Positions 22,173-31,286 of a DNA stretch of 64,000 nt are shown piece after piece. The translations under genes and the position numbers were made by a program. The notes beneath the pieces are model-generated. The model searched no databases and was not told where the DNA came from. It worked only from the letters and a program-made list of their open reading frames with translations. The stretch comes from Alphaproteobacteria bacterium (GTDB taxonomy: Bacteria > Pseudomonadota > Alphaproteobacteria > ATCC43930 > CGMCC-115725): NCBI GenBank assembly GCA_028871055.1, contig JAGWON010000013.1, positions 1-64,000 on the forward strand. Reading direction: 5' to 3'. The number at the start of each line of letters is the position of its first letter. The first letter of the stretch is position 1.

Positions 22173-24632
22173 ATGAGCATCGCGACGACATCGGCAACCG
22201 CAGGACTTTGGACCGAGGAGTCCTCGACGAGACCCGATCGCCGGAAAATCCGCGCGCGCATCGGCGGCCTGCATTGTTCGCTCTGCACCGGAACCATCGA
22301 GAAGGCGCTCGGCCGGCTGCCGGGCGTCGACAAGGTCGCCGTCAGCCTGACCCACGAACAAGCGCTGGTCGAATATGATCCGGCAGTTACGCGGCCCGAA
22401 GAGCTGCTGCAGACGCTCAAGGACATCGGCTACACGATCTCCGATCCGCGCAAGCTGCGGCCCTTCGAAGAAGAGGAGCGTGAGCTCGTCCGCGAGGGCC
22501 GGCGTTTCGTCGCCGCCGTGGGTTTGAGCCTTGCCGCCATCGCGCTCATCGCGCATCCGGCGGGCATCTGGGCCGGGCTGCTTCCCGCTTCCGTCGCCGC
22601 CAGCCTCCTCGCCTTCGTCTTCCTGGTTTTACGGCCGACCGGGCTTGGCGCGGCGATCGGCGGCGCGGGCGGTCTCGCCGTCGTGGCTTCGGTCCTGCTT
22701 TACCTCCAGTTCGCCGGACGGCTGGCGGCGGCAACGCCGTGGATCGTGGCCGCCTTGGCCTTCGCCCTCGTGTTCGGCGTCGGCCGCCATATCCTCCATA
22801 TGGCGGTGCAGGCGCTTCGCCGCGGCATCCTCAATCAGCATGTGCTGCTGGAGATCGGCGCCTTCGCCGGTATCCTTGGCGGCATCGTCGGCCTTGCGAT
22901 GCATCCGCCGGGCTATCCCACGGCGCCGTTCTTCGCTGTGGCGGTGATGGTCGCGACCTATCACATCTTCTCGGAATGGCTGTCGTTGATCGTCAAGACG
23001 CGCAGCTCGCAAGCCGTCAAGCGCTTGCTCGATCTGCAGCCGGACATGGCCCGGGTCGTGCGCGACGGCCGCGACGTCGACATTCTGCTCGCCGAGGTGG
23101 CGATCGGCGATCTTGTCCGCATCCGGCCCGGCGAACGCGTGCCGGTAGACGGCACGGTCGCGGCCGGCCATTCCGGGATTGACCAGTCCTTCGTCACCGG
23201 CGAGCCGATCCCCGTGGAGAAGCGCGAGGGCGATTCCGTTGTCGGCGGCTCGATCAACGGGACCGGCAGCCTGCTGATCCGCGTGACCGCGATCGGCGAC
23301 GAGAGTTTCTTGCCGCGGGTGGTCCGTCAGGTCGAAGACGCGCGGGCGCTCAAACCCGGCATCCTGCATCTGGTCGATCACATCCTGCGCGTCTATACGC
23401 CGGTCGTGCTGGCGATCGCGGCTATTGCCTTCGTCGGCTGGATGGTGGGACCGCTCGTCACCACCGGTCATTCCGATCTTGGCCGCGCCGCATTCGCGGC
23501 GTTGAGCGTGCTGGTGATGGGTTACCCCTGTGCCGTCGGCATATCGGCGCCGCTCTCGATCGTGCGCGGCGCGGGCGAAGCGGCGGATCGCGGAATCCTG
23601 ATGCGCACGGGCGAGGCGTTCCAGACTTATCGGCTGGTGAAGCAAATTGCCTTGGACAAAACTGGGACGCTCACCGAAGGCAAGCCGACGGTGCGCGCGA
23701 TCGCAGCGACCGGCGCCGACGAAGGCGAGCTGTTGGCGATCGCCGCGGCCGTCGAATCCTCCTCCGAGCATCCGCTTGCAGCCGCCATCGTGCAGGCTGC
23801 CTTCGCGTGCGCGGTCGTGCCGCCTGCGGTCGAGGCCTTCGAAGGGTTTCCTGGCCAGGGCGCCGTTGCGCGCGTCGCCGGTCGGGATTCCGTGGTCGGC
23901 AATCCGCGCTTCGTCGGCGCACGGGGCGTCGATTTGAAGCCAGTCGCCGACCGGATCGCCGCCCTGGAAGAACAAGGCGGCACGGTGATCGTCGTCGCCC
24001 GGGATGGCGTGGTGCTCGGTGTCGTGTCGCTCGATGACCCGCTCAAGGCGGATGCGCGCGAATTCGTTGCCGCCCTGCGCCAGGCCGGGATCAGGACGAT
24101 CATGGTCACCGGCGACAATGAACGCGCGGCGCGACGGGTGGCGCGCGATCTCGGCATCGACGAGGTCCATGCCGCGATGTTGCCGGACGCAAAGGCAGAC
24201 ATCGTTCGCGACCTCCAGAAACGCGGCAAAGTGGCGATGGTCGGCGACGGGATCAACGATGCGCCGGCCTTGATGCAAGCGGATGTCGGCATCGCCATGG
24301 GCGGCGGCACGGACATCGCCATCGAGTCCGCCGACATCATAATCCTCGGCCGCAGACTCGCCGCAATCCTGCGCGCGCGCGAGATCAGTCGCCGCAGCTA
24401 TCGCAAGATGGTGCAGAACGTGGCGCTCGCATTCTGCTTCAACGGCGTCGGCATACCCGTCGCCGCCACGGGGTTGATCGATCCCGTGTGGGCGATGGCG
24501 GCGATGGCGGTGAGCGTCACCGCGATCTTCTTCAACTCGCTCTGGGGCCGGCCGTCGCTGTTTATCGATGCGATCCTCAGCGTCGGCCGTATGCCAGTAG
24601 CGTCCGCGACGCCAGCAGCGGCCCATCCGTGA
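22173..24632 (+). CDS. Heavy-metal translocating P1B-type ATPase with YPC motif
   Basis: An 819-residue metal pump. An N-terminal HMA domain (GLHCSLCTGT, C35 and C38) is followed by about eight spans, the TGEP loop (FVTGEPIPVEK), phosphorylation motif DKTGTLTEG (D495), the HP motif SSSEHPLAAAIV and GDGINDAPALMQ (about 691). The ion-binding motif in the sixth span is Y451-P452-C453 (GYPCAVGISAP), not the CPC, SPC or TPC of standard P1B classes. The start is the ATG at 22173; the frame is open 14 codons further up. It is the last gene of the merR-like operon. It probably exports a soft metal; which one is open. Confidence 0.9.
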   Translation: MSIATTSATAGLWTEESSTRPDRRKIRARIGGLHCSLCTGTIEKALGRLPGVDKVAVSLTHEQALVEYDPAVTRPEELLQTLKDIGYTISDPRKLRPFEEEERELVREGRRFVAAVGLSLAAIALIAHPAGIWAGLLPASVAASLLAFVFLVLRPTGLGAAIGGAGGLAVVASVLLYLQFAGRLAAATPWIVAALAFALVFGVGRHILHMAVQALRRGILNQHVLLEIGAFAGILGGIVGLAMHPPGYPTAPFFAVAVMVATYHIFSEWLSLIVKTRSSQAVKRLLDLQPDMARVVRDGRDVDILLAEVAIGDLVRIRPGERVPVDGTVAAGHSGIDQSFVTGEPIPVEKREGDSVVGGSINGTGSLLIRVTAIGDESFLPRVVRQVEDARALKPGILHLVDHILRVYTPVVLAIAAIAFVGWMVGPLVTTGHSDLGRAAFAALSVLVMGYPCAVGISAPLSIVRGAGEAADRGILMRTGEAFQTYRLVKQIALDKTGTLTEGKPTVRAIAATGADEGELLAIAAAVESSSEHPLAAAIVQAAFACAVVPPAVEAFEGFPGQGAVARVAGRDSVVGNPRFVGARGVDLKPVADRIAALEEQGGTVIVVARDGVVLGVVSLDDPLKADAREFVAALRQAGIRTIMVTGDNERAARRVARDLGIDEVHAAMLPDAKADIVRDLQKRGKVAMVGDGINDAPALMQADVGIAMGGGTDIAIESADIIILGRRLAAILRAREISRRSYRKMVQNVALAFCFNGVGIPVAATGLIDPVWAMAAMAVSVTAIFFNSLWGRPSLFIDAILSVGRMPVASATPAAAHP

Positions 24633-24664
24633 CGTCGCCGTCGACACGCGCCAGCGGGCGGTGA

Positions 24665-25120
24665 TCAGCGGCGAGGGCGTGAATCGGCCGGTAACCGCGT
24701 CTCGAACAGCGCGTCGATGATCGGGCACTCCGGAACCGTGCCGCCGCCGCATTGCGCAGCCATGGTTTCGAGCACGCGCTCGTATTTCTTGAGGTCGGCG
24801 ATCTTGCGCCGGATCTCATGGACATGGTCCCGCGCCAACTTCTCGACCTGGGCGCAGGTGAATTTGCGACCGTCGACGAGGCGGAGCAAGCCGCGGATTT
24901 CCGCCAGCGTGAATCCGAGTTCGCGGCTGCGCCGGATGAAATTGAGCCGCTTGAGCAGGTCCGCGCCATAGAGCCGATAGCCGGCGGCGCTGCGCGGCGG
25001 CGACGGCAACAGACCAATCCGCTCGTAATACCGGATGGTCTCGAGGTTGCAGCCGGTGCACGCCGCAAGCGCGCCACGCGTCACGAGTTCGCCGCGCGCG
25101 CCGTTCGTAATGGCCGGCAT
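24665..25120 (-). CDS. merR: Mercuric resistance regulator MerR
   Basis: A 151-residue MerR regulator. HTH RGALAACTGCNLETIRYYERIGLL near residues 16-39; metal Cys in KFTCAQVEKLARDH and in QCGGGTVPECPIIDAL, the alphaproteobacterial MerR pattern. An AGGAGC-like site (GGAG) lies 7 bases before the ATG. It is divergent from merT-merP-merA with a mer-type promoter between. It represses without Hg(II) and activates with it, by family. Sequence differs clearly from the merR-like regulator at 21376, so the island has two independent sensors. Confidence 0.9.
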   Translation of the reverse strand: MPAITNGARGELVTRGALAACTGCNLETIRYYERIGLLPSPPRSAAGYRLYGADLLKRLNFIRRSRELGFTLAEIRGLLRLVDGRKFTCAQVEKLARDHVHEIRRKIADLKKYERVLETMAAQCGGGTVPECPIIDALFETRLPADSRPRR

Positions 25121-25240
25121 CGTGCCGCTCCAAAATGTGTAGTCGATACAGGCTATATCCAGCAGCCCGGAATCGGCAAGAACCCCTCGCCGTGAGCGAT
25201 GGTTCCTTTCAGTATCTTAATGTGCCGGCTGATTTTCCGC

Positions 25241-25271
25241 TTGAGCCTGTACGTCATACAGGCCTTAGCGT
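25241..25271 (+). promoter_or_regulatory. mer promoter/operator for merTPA
   Basis: -35 TTGAGC (25241-25246), 19-bp spacer, -10 TAGCGT (25266-25271). A perfect palindrome GCCTGTACGTCATACAGGC (25245-25263) overlaps the -35 and spacer. A related half site, TGTA-N5-TACAGGC at 25138-25153, lies close to the merR start and may give autoregulation. The arm sequence differs from the CCGTAC arms of the other module. Confidence 0.78.
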
Positions 25272-25315
25272 TCCGCCGAATGACAAGAGCGAATGCGGGC
25301 GTTCGGGAACCAGCT

Positions 25316-25726
25316 ATGAACAACATTGCGGATAGTGCTATCGCGACGGGACGGGACGGGAGCCCAGCTACGCCGGCTAGCCGCACGGCGGGACTGGCCG
25401 CCGCAGGCGGCGTTCTCGGCGCGCTGGTCGCGTCGACATGCTGCATCGTGCCCCTGGTGCTGTTCACGCTCGGCATCAGCGGAGCTTGGATCAGCAACGT
25501 GACCGCGCTCGAGCCGTATCAGCCGATCTTCTTCGCGACCACCGCCGGCTTCCTCGGCGTCGGCTATTCCCTCGTCTATCGACGGCAAAAGGTGGCTTGT
25601 GCCAACGGGACCTGTGCCCAGCCGTTGCCGACCCGCGTCGTGAAGGCGGCACTGTGGGTCGCAACCGCCTTGGTGATCGCGGCGGCCGCATTCCGCTATC
25701 TCGCCTCACTTTTGCTCGGCGCGTGA
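25316..25726 (+). CDS. merT: Mercuric ion transporter MerT
   Basis: A 136-residue inner-membrane Hg(II) importer with three spans. The first span holds the Cys pair STCCIVPLV, and the cytoplasmic loop after the second carries the other two Cys (CANGTCA), as in MerT. The ATG at 25316 follows the mer promoter by 45 bp; a longer upstream reading would overlap the promoter. Accepts Hg(II) from MerP and passes it to MerA. Confidence 0.92.
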   Translation: MNNIADSAIATGRDGSPATPASRTAGLAAAGGVLGALVASTCCIVPLVLFTLGISGAWISNVTALEPYQPIFFATTAGFLGVGYSLVYRRQKVACANGTCAQPLPTRVVKAALWVATALVIAAAAFRYLASLLLGA

Positions 25727-25751
25727 GCGTGACCAACGCTTGGAGGATTCC

Positions 25752-26036
25752 ATGAGACGTCTGTTTTTCGCGCTCAGCCTCGGTGCTGCTCTGCTCACCG
25801 CCGGCGCCGTAATGGCGGCCGAGAGAAGCGTGAGGCTCGCTGTCGACAACATGTACTGCGCGAGTTGTCCCTACATCGTCAAACACAGCCTCGCTAAAGT
25901 GGCCGGCGTCGGTGCCGTGAGCGTCTCGTTCGCGAAGAAAACTGCGACGGTCACCTACGACGACCAGCAGACGACACTGGCCGCGCTCATCGCCGCGACG
26001 ACGCAAGCCGGCTATCCCTCTCATGTGATCCAATGA
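25752..26036 (+). CDS. merP: Periplasmic mercury-binding protein MerP
   Basis: A 94-residue protein: signal peptide 1-22 (ends VMA), then a single HMA fold with MYCASCPYIVK. The two Cys are kept, but the usual GMTC is DNMYC here. The ATG at 25752 has a GGAGG ribosome site six bases upstream. Its stop overlaps the merA start (ATGA). Confidence 0.92.
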   Translation: MRRLFFALSLGAALLTAGAVMAAERSVRLAVDNMYCASCPYIVKHSLAKVAGVGAVSVSFAKKTATVTYDDQQTTLAALIAATTQAGYPSHVIQ

Positions 26037-27466
26037 ACCCGCTGTGGCCGGCGGGCGCCAAGGCGCCGAACGGCCGCTACGACCTCGCGGTCGTCGGCGC
26101 CGGTTCGGCCGGCTTCGCGGCCGCCATCGCGGCGGCTGATCTCGGCGCCCGTGTCGCGCTCATTGGCCACGGCGTGATCGGCGGCACCTGCGTCAACACC
26201 GGCTGCGTGCCATCGAAGACCCTGATCCGGGCGATGGAATCGCTCCATCACGCCAAAATCGCCGGTCGCTTCGCCGGCATTCGGGCGGACGGGTGCATCG
26301 AGGACTGGGCCGCCGTGGTGCGCCATAAGGATGAGTTGGTAGCGTCGCTCCGCCAGGCGAAGTACGCGGCGCTGCTGCCGAACTACAACACCATTGCCTA
26401 TCTGGAGGGCTGGGCGCGGCTGGCAGAGGGCGGCGTCGCCATCGATGGAAACCGATTGACGGCCGGCAGGGTGATCATTGCGACGGGCGCGTCACCGGCG
26501 CTGCCGCCCATCCCAGGCATCGACGGCGTGCCGCATCTGACGAGCACGACTGCGCTCGAGCTCAAGCGACTGCCGAAGTCGCTGCTCGTGATCGGCGGCG
26601 GCTACATCGGCTGCGAACTCGGTCAGCTGTTCGCCCGCGCCGGCGTCGCGGTGACGATCGTCGACATTATGCCGATCCTGTCGACCGCCGAGCCGGAGAT
26701 CGCGAAAGCTCTGGGCCGCTATCTGCGTGACGAAGGACTCGTCATCCGCGACGGCGTCCGGACGAAGGCCGTCCGGAAGACCGAGCGCGGGATCGTCCTC
26801 GACATCTCAGACGACAGCAGAGACGAGATGCTCGAGGCCGAGCAGGTGCTAATTGCGACCGGACGCCGGCCCAACACGGCCGGGATGGATCTCGAGGATG
26901 CCGGCATCGAGATCCTTCCGAACGGCGGCATCAAGATGGACGACCACATGCGCACCACAAAAGCCGGTATCTATGCAGCGGGCGACGTCACCGGCCGCGA
27001 CCCATTCGTCTATATGGCCGCTTATGGCGCGAAGATCGCGGCAGAGAACGCGCTTAACGACGACAGCCGACGTTACGATCCGACGGCGATGCCGTCCGTC
27101 GTCTTCACCGATCCGCAACTCGCGAGCGTCGGACTGACGGAGGAGCAGGCTCGGAAGCGGCGCCTGCACGTGAAAACCACGGTGATGCCGCTTGATTATG
27201 TTTCCCGGGCCCTTGCCGCCCGCGACACGCGTGGGATGATCAAGCTGGTCGCGGATTCCGACAGCGACAAATTGCTCGGCGCACACATCCTGGCGCCGGA
27301 GGGCGCCGACAGCATCCAAACCGCGGCAATCGCCATCAAATGCGGAATGACGGTCCAGGATCTCGCCGACATGATCTTTCCCTATCTCACCACGGTCGAG
27401 GGGCTCAAGCTCGCGGCCCAGAGCTTCACGCGGAACGTGGCGCAGCTTTCGTGTTGCGCAGGCTAG
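26033..27466 (+). CDS. merA: Mercuric reductase MerA
   Basis: A 477-residue flavoenzyme reducing Hg(II) to volatile Hg(0) with NADPH in the cytoplasm. FAD site VVGAGSAGFAAA near residue 20, redox pair C53/C58 in GGTCVNTGCVPSKTL, NAD(P) site VIGGGYIGCELGQ, and the decisive C-terminal Cys pair C474-C475 (LSCCAG) that takes Hg(II) from the transporter. No N-terminal HMA (NmerA) domain, a compact form seen in many alphaproteobacteria. Last gene of the mer operon. Confidence 0.95.
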   Translation: MNPLWPAGAKAPNGRYDLAVVGAGSAGFAAAIAAADLGARVALIGHGVIGGTCVNTGCVPSKTLIRAMESLHHAKIAGRFAGIRADGCIEDWAAVVRHKDELVASLRQAKYAALLPNYNTIAYLEGWARLAEGGVAIDGNRLTAGRVIIATGASPALPPIPGIDGVPHLTSTTALELKRLPKSLLVIGGGYIGCELGQLFARAGVAVTIVDIMPILSTAEPEIAKALGRYLRDEGLVIRDGVRTKAVRKTERGIVLDISDDSRDEMLEAEQVLIATGRRPNTAGMDLEDAGIEILPNGGIKMDDHMRTTKAGIYAAGDVTGRDPFVYMAAYGAKIAAENALNDDSRRYDPTAMPSVVFTDPQLASVGLTEEQARKRRLHVKTTVMPLDYVSRALAARDTRGMIKLVADSDSDKLLGAHILAPEGADSIQTAAIAIKCGMTVQDLADMIFPYLTTVEGLKLAAQSFTRNVAQLSCCAG

Positions 27467-27600
27467 ATCGGTTGCGATTGCCTCGACCCGATCCGCTGCA
27501 GCCAAAGCCAATCGCGAACGACCTTGGCCGTCATTACCGGTCCGTTGTCGGATCGAATATGCTCGGGGATGCCGCGGACAGGAGCGCGCTCATCGCCGTT
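27463..27600 (-). pseudogene. IS3-family transposase remnant
   Basis: Minus-strand reading gives RGIPEHIRSDNGP, the highly conserved segment around the second Asp of the IS3/rve integrase core, followed by TAKVVRDWL. Upstream and downstream transposase parts (first Asp, catalytic Glu) are missing and the frame ends at 27463 next to the merA stop. It is a fragment of an insertion sequence at the right edge of the mercury module and a sign of past transfer or rearrangement. Confidence 0.72.
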
Positions 27601-29938
27601 TTGAGTCCTGGATCGTCCGCCAGATGGCATGGGGCGTTGCCGGCATCCTAATGTCGCGGACGCCGAACGGCGCAAGCGCGTCGATGATCGCGTTGATGAC
27701 GGCGGCGGGGGCGGGAGTCGTTCCGCCCTCGCCGCCCGCCTTAATGCCGAGCGGATTAGTCGACGACAGCACTTCGACGATTTCGGTGGCAAGTTCCGGC
27801 AGAGTGTCCGCGCGTGGCATGGTGTAATCCATCAACGAGCCGCACAGAGGCTGGCCCGAGCGTGGATCGATGTAGCACCGCTCCGACATCGCCTGGCCGA
27901 CACCCTGGGCGATTCCGCCATGTGTCTGGCCATCGACAATCAAAGGGTTGATGCAGCGTCCGACGTCATCCACCGCGGCATAGCGGGTGATCGAAACGAC
28001 GCCAGTCTCGGGATCGACTTCGCATTCGCACACGGCACAACCATTCGGGAACACCGGATCGTGCATCTCGTTATCGGCGGCTGCGAAGAGGCCATTCCGG
28101 AATTCCGGCACGAGCCGCGCGGCCGCGAGCGCGAGCTCGAAGAAATCGAAGCTCCGATTGCTGGGCGGCGCGCTGAAGCGGCCCTCGTTGAATGCCACGC
28201 GGTCGACCGAGGCGCCAAGGAGCACCGCCGCCGCGGCTTTGCCCTTCGCGATGAGATCCGGCGCCACCTTGGCTAACACTGTGCCAGCGTGGCGCATCGA
28301 ACGCCCGGAATGCGAGCCGCCGCCGACGCTGACCACGTCGGTATCGCCGGTGACGATGTCCACGGCCTCGACCGGCACGGCGATGAGGTCGGCGACCACT
28401 TGCGCAAAGCTGGTCTCGTGGCCCTGGCCGCTCGGCTGGGTACCGATGACGACGCGGACGCGACCCTCCGGGGTGACGGTCATCTCGGCGCGCTCCTTGG
28501 GCGCGCCGATCGAGGATTCGACGTAATTGGCGAGGCCCAAACCCAGGAGCTTGCCGCGCGCCTCGGCCGCGCGTCGCCGCGCCGGGAATCCCGGCCAGTC
28601 GGCGATACGCCGGGCGAGATCCATGTTGGCCTCGTATGTGCCGCTATCGTAACGCGCCCCGACGGCGTTGGCGTAAGGCATGGCATCGGGACGCACCAGG
28701 TTCTTGCGGCGCAATTCGATGCGGTCGAAGCCGAGCTCGCGCGCTGCGGTGTCGATCAGACGCTCGATTGCGAAGGTCACCTCCGGCCGGCCGGAGCTTC
28801 GGTAGGCCTGGGTCGGCATGGTGTTGGTGAAAGCAGCCCGCGCGATCAGGCAGGCGGCTGGGATGTCGTAGGAGCCGGTGATCAGGGCCGCGCCCTTGCC
28901 GAGCGGTGAAAGAGACACGCAGCGTGCGCCGACATTGCTGATATTGGTCGCGCGCATCGCTCGAAAAAGGCCATCCTTGCCGAGCGCGAGCTCGACCTTG
29001 CTCACCAGATCGCGGCCTTGGTAGTCGCTGAGGAACGATTCGGAACGCGTCGCGGTGAACTTGACCGGCCGGCCGAGCTTGCGGGCCGCCCACAACACCA
29101 GGCCGTATTCAACGTAGACGCGGTTCTTCGAGCCGAAATTACCGCCCACGTCGGCGCACAGGACGCGCAGGCTGTCAGGCGCAATGCCGAGCACTTGCGC
29201 GAGTTCGCGCTTGTGGCGCACGGCTCCGCCGCTGCCCTCATAGAGCGTGTATCGGCCGGAGTCCGCGTCGTGGATTCCGAGCGCCGCGCGCGGCTCGAGC
29301 GGCGCGGCGGTCACCCGACCGACATGGAAATCCATCCTGACGACGTGATCGGCGGCGGCGAAGGCGCGGTCAGTCGCCGAGGCGTCGCCGAACACAGTCT
29401 CGACCGGCAAATTGCCCGGCACTTCATCCCATACCGCGGGCGCGCCAGGCGCGAGCGCGTCCTCGGAATGAGCGACCCAGGGCAGTTCCTCGTATTCGAC
29501 CGCAACCGCCTCGGCGGCGTCGAGCGCCTGCTCGCGGGTTGCGGCGACGACCATGGCGACGGCCTCACCGACATGCCGTGCCTTGTCGGTCGGCAGCAGC
29601 AGATGGGGTCCGGCGAAGATCGCGCCGCCGCCCGGTGCGGTCAGCTTCAGGTCGTATCTGGTGGACGGCACCGGACTGTGCGAGATGGGCTTGAGGCCGT
29701 CGGCGCGGCAATCGGCGCCCGTGAATACGCCGAGCACGCCCGGCATGGCGCGCGCCGCCGCGCTCGTAATGCGCCCGATGCGCGCATGAGGATGGGGCGA
29801 GCGCACCATCACGGCATGGACCTGCCCCGCGACATTGAAGTCGTCGCTGAACCGGCCCTTGCCGGTCAGGAGCCGGAAATCCTCCTTGCGCCGGAGCGGC
29901 TGACCGATTGTGGCGGTTCTGGTCCCATCCGCGTTCAT
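27590..29938 (-). CDS. Xanthine dehydrogenase/CoxL family molybdopterin subunit
   Basis: A 782-residue large subunit of a molybdenum hydroxylase. N-terminal RRKEDFRLLTGKGRFSDD, the substrate-channel GGNFGSKN region, AYRSSGRPE, Moco-binding QPSGQGHE and VGGGSHSGRSMRH, and the catalytic Glu motif KAGGEGGTTPAPAA near the C-terminus. VGGGSHSGRS lacks the Cys of CO dehydrogenase, so it hydroxylates an organic ring or aldehyde. No FAD or 2Fe-2S subunit is beside it on this strand; those at 30408-31799 are divergent. Its C-terminus touches the IS3 remnant. Confidence 0.9.
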   Translation of the reverse strand: MNADGTRTATIGQPLRRKEDFRLLTGKGRFSDDFNVAGQVHAVMVRSPHPHARIGRITSAAARAMPGVLGVFTGADCRADGLKPISHSPVPSTRYDLKLTAPGGGAIFAGPHLLLPTDKARHVGEAVAMVVAATREQALDAAEAVAVEYEELPWVAHSEDALAPGAPAVWDEVPGNLPVETVFGDASATDRAFAAADHVVRMDFHVGRVTAAPLEPRAALGIHDADSGRYTLYEGSGGAVRHKRELAQVLGIAPDSLRVLCADVGGNFGSKNRVYVEYGLVLWAARKLGRPVKFTATRSESFLSDYQGRDLVSKVELALGKDGLFRAMRATNISNVGARCVSLSPLGKGAALITGSYDIPAACLIARAAFTNTMPTQAYRSSGRPEVTFAIERLIDTAARELGFDRIELRRKNLVRPDAMPYANAVGARYDSGTYEANMDLARRIADWPGFPARRRAAEARGKLLGLGLANYVESSIGAPKERAEMTVTPEGRVRVVIGTQPSGQGHETSFAQVVADLIAVPVEAVDIVTGDTDVVSVGGGSHSGRSMRHAGTVLAKVAPDLIAKGKAAAAVLLGASVDRVAFNEGRFSAPPSNRSFDFFELALAAARLVPEFRNGLFAAADNEMHDPVFPNGCAVCECEVDPETGVVSITRYAAVDDVGRCINPLIVDGQTHGGIAQGVGQAMSERCYIDPRSGQPLCGSLMDYTMPRADTLPELATEIVEVLSSTNPLGIKAGGEGGTTPAPAAVINAIIDALAPFGVRDIRMPATPHAIWRTIQDSKRR

Positions 29939-30407
29939 CGGTCAATGCGGCGATTCATGTGCGCGCCCGTCCCGGCTGGGAAGCCGTCGAGCACAGAAGC
30001 GAGTGCAGAATCTCATTATTGTCCCGATGATTAGGTGGCTGAAGAACGCGGCATAATAGCCGCAAATAAACTAGTTGTTGCCTGCGAATCAAACTCAACG
30101 CGCTTACCTCGATCAAGGCGTTTGCGCGGCCGAATCGGACCTACGGCCGATACTGCAGGACAGCTCTGCAGCGGCGGTGGCGCGCTCGGCAATCATCCAA
30201 GGCTCAACGAAAGCAATTGGTTAGCTCGCTGAAACGCGGGCCCCTTCCAACCCTGCGTTTGGAAGCTCAAAATTTTTCGTTGCCCACTAGAAAAGCGATC
30301 GCGTCCGCGCTGGAGCCATTATCCGAAGGGGCGCGCATCTGGTCGCAATGCCGCAGCCCATGCGCCGCCGCTAGGCCAGCCATCCGCCTGCGTCTATAGT
30401 GGCCGCG
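29939..30407. other. Divergent region between two Mo-hydroxylase units
   Basis: About 470 bp with promoters expected in both directions. AT-richer than flanks (aataaactagttgttg; gctcaaaatttttcg). A minus frame at 30267-30384 would give 38 residues of no known family and is not called. No riboswitch or clear palindrome recognised. Confidence 0.35.
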
Positions 30408-31283
30408 ATGAAAGCAGTCGATTTCGATTACGAGCAGCCGCGCAGCGTGGCAGAGACCTGCCGCCTGCTCGGCGAAACCGGACGCGAGGCGCGGCTTCTC
30501 GCCGGCGGCCAGACGCTGGCGCCGCTGCTCGCGATGCGGCTGGCGCGGCCGGCCGTGGTGATCGACATCAATCGGATCGAGGAATTTCAGGGGATCGATG
30601 CAGAAGCCGAAAGCGTCGTGATCCGCGCCTGCACCCGCCAGTCCCGCGCGCTCGCCGACCCGATCGTGCAATCGCGTCTGCCGCTGCTCGCCAAGGCGCT
30701 GTCCTTTGTCGGCCACGTGCAAACGCGCAACCGCGGCACGATTGGCGGCAGCCTCGCCAACGCCGATCCCTCGGCCGAGATCGGCCTCGCGGCGCTCGCG
30801 CTCGATGCCGAGATCGAGGCGCGCTCGGCGACGGCCAGCCGGAGGATCCCCATCGGCGACTTCTTCATCTCGCCAATGGTCACCGCGCTGGCCCCCGACG
30901 AATGTCTGACCGTGGTGCGCTTTCCGCTCCCGCAAGGCGCCGTCGGTACCGGATTCCGGGAAGCCAGCATTCGGCGTAGCGATTTCGCGCTGGCGGCGGT
31001 TGCGGTTCAGCTCGTCCTCGAACGGGGCGTATGTCGCAGCCTCGCGGTGAGTCTTGGCGGCGCTGGTGCCACGCCGGTCAAGTTGACAGCGATCGAACAC
31101 AAGCTGCTCGATACCAGGCTCGGCGACGCCGAACTGGCGGAAGCCGGGCGTCTTGCGCACGACGCGATCGACGCCGTTTCGGACATCCATGCCTCGGCGG
31201 CGCATCGACGGCGGATTGCCGGCGCCCTTACGATGCGTGCGATCGCCGAGGCGCGCGACGAGGCGCTTGCCGGGCGAGCGTGA
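30408..31283 (+). CDS. Molybdenum hydroxylase FAD subunit (CoxM-like)
   Basis: A 291-residue medium subunit. FAD-binding motifs LLAGGQTLAPLLAMRLARP (about 32-50) and RNRGTIGGSLANADPSAE (about 107-124) are intact. It passes electrons from the 2Fe-2S subunit to the outer acceptor. The ATG at 30408 is used; an in-frame GTG three codons earlier is weaker. Co-transcribed with the 2Fe-2S (31287) and Moco (31796) subunits. Confidence 0.92.
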   Translation: MKAVDFDYEQPRSVAETCRLLGETGREARLLAGGQTLAPLLAMRLARPAVVIDINRIEEFQGIDAEAESVVIRACTRQSRALADPIVQSRLPLLAKALSFVGHVQTRNRGTIGGSLANADPSAEIGLAALALDAEIEARSATASRRIPIGDFFISPMVTALAPDECLTVVRFPLPQGAVGTGFREASIRRSDFALAAVAVQLVLERGVCRSLAVSLGGAGATPVKLTAIEHKLLDTRLGDAELAEAGRLAHDAIDAVSDIHASAAHRRRIAGALTMRAIAEARDEALAGRA

Positions 31284-31286
31284 ATC

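Noticed and set aside
22629-24752. Minus-strand frame of 707 residues opposite the P-type ATPase
   Set aside because: High-GC shadow with His/Asp/Arg-rich composition; the plus strand has every P1B ATPase motif.
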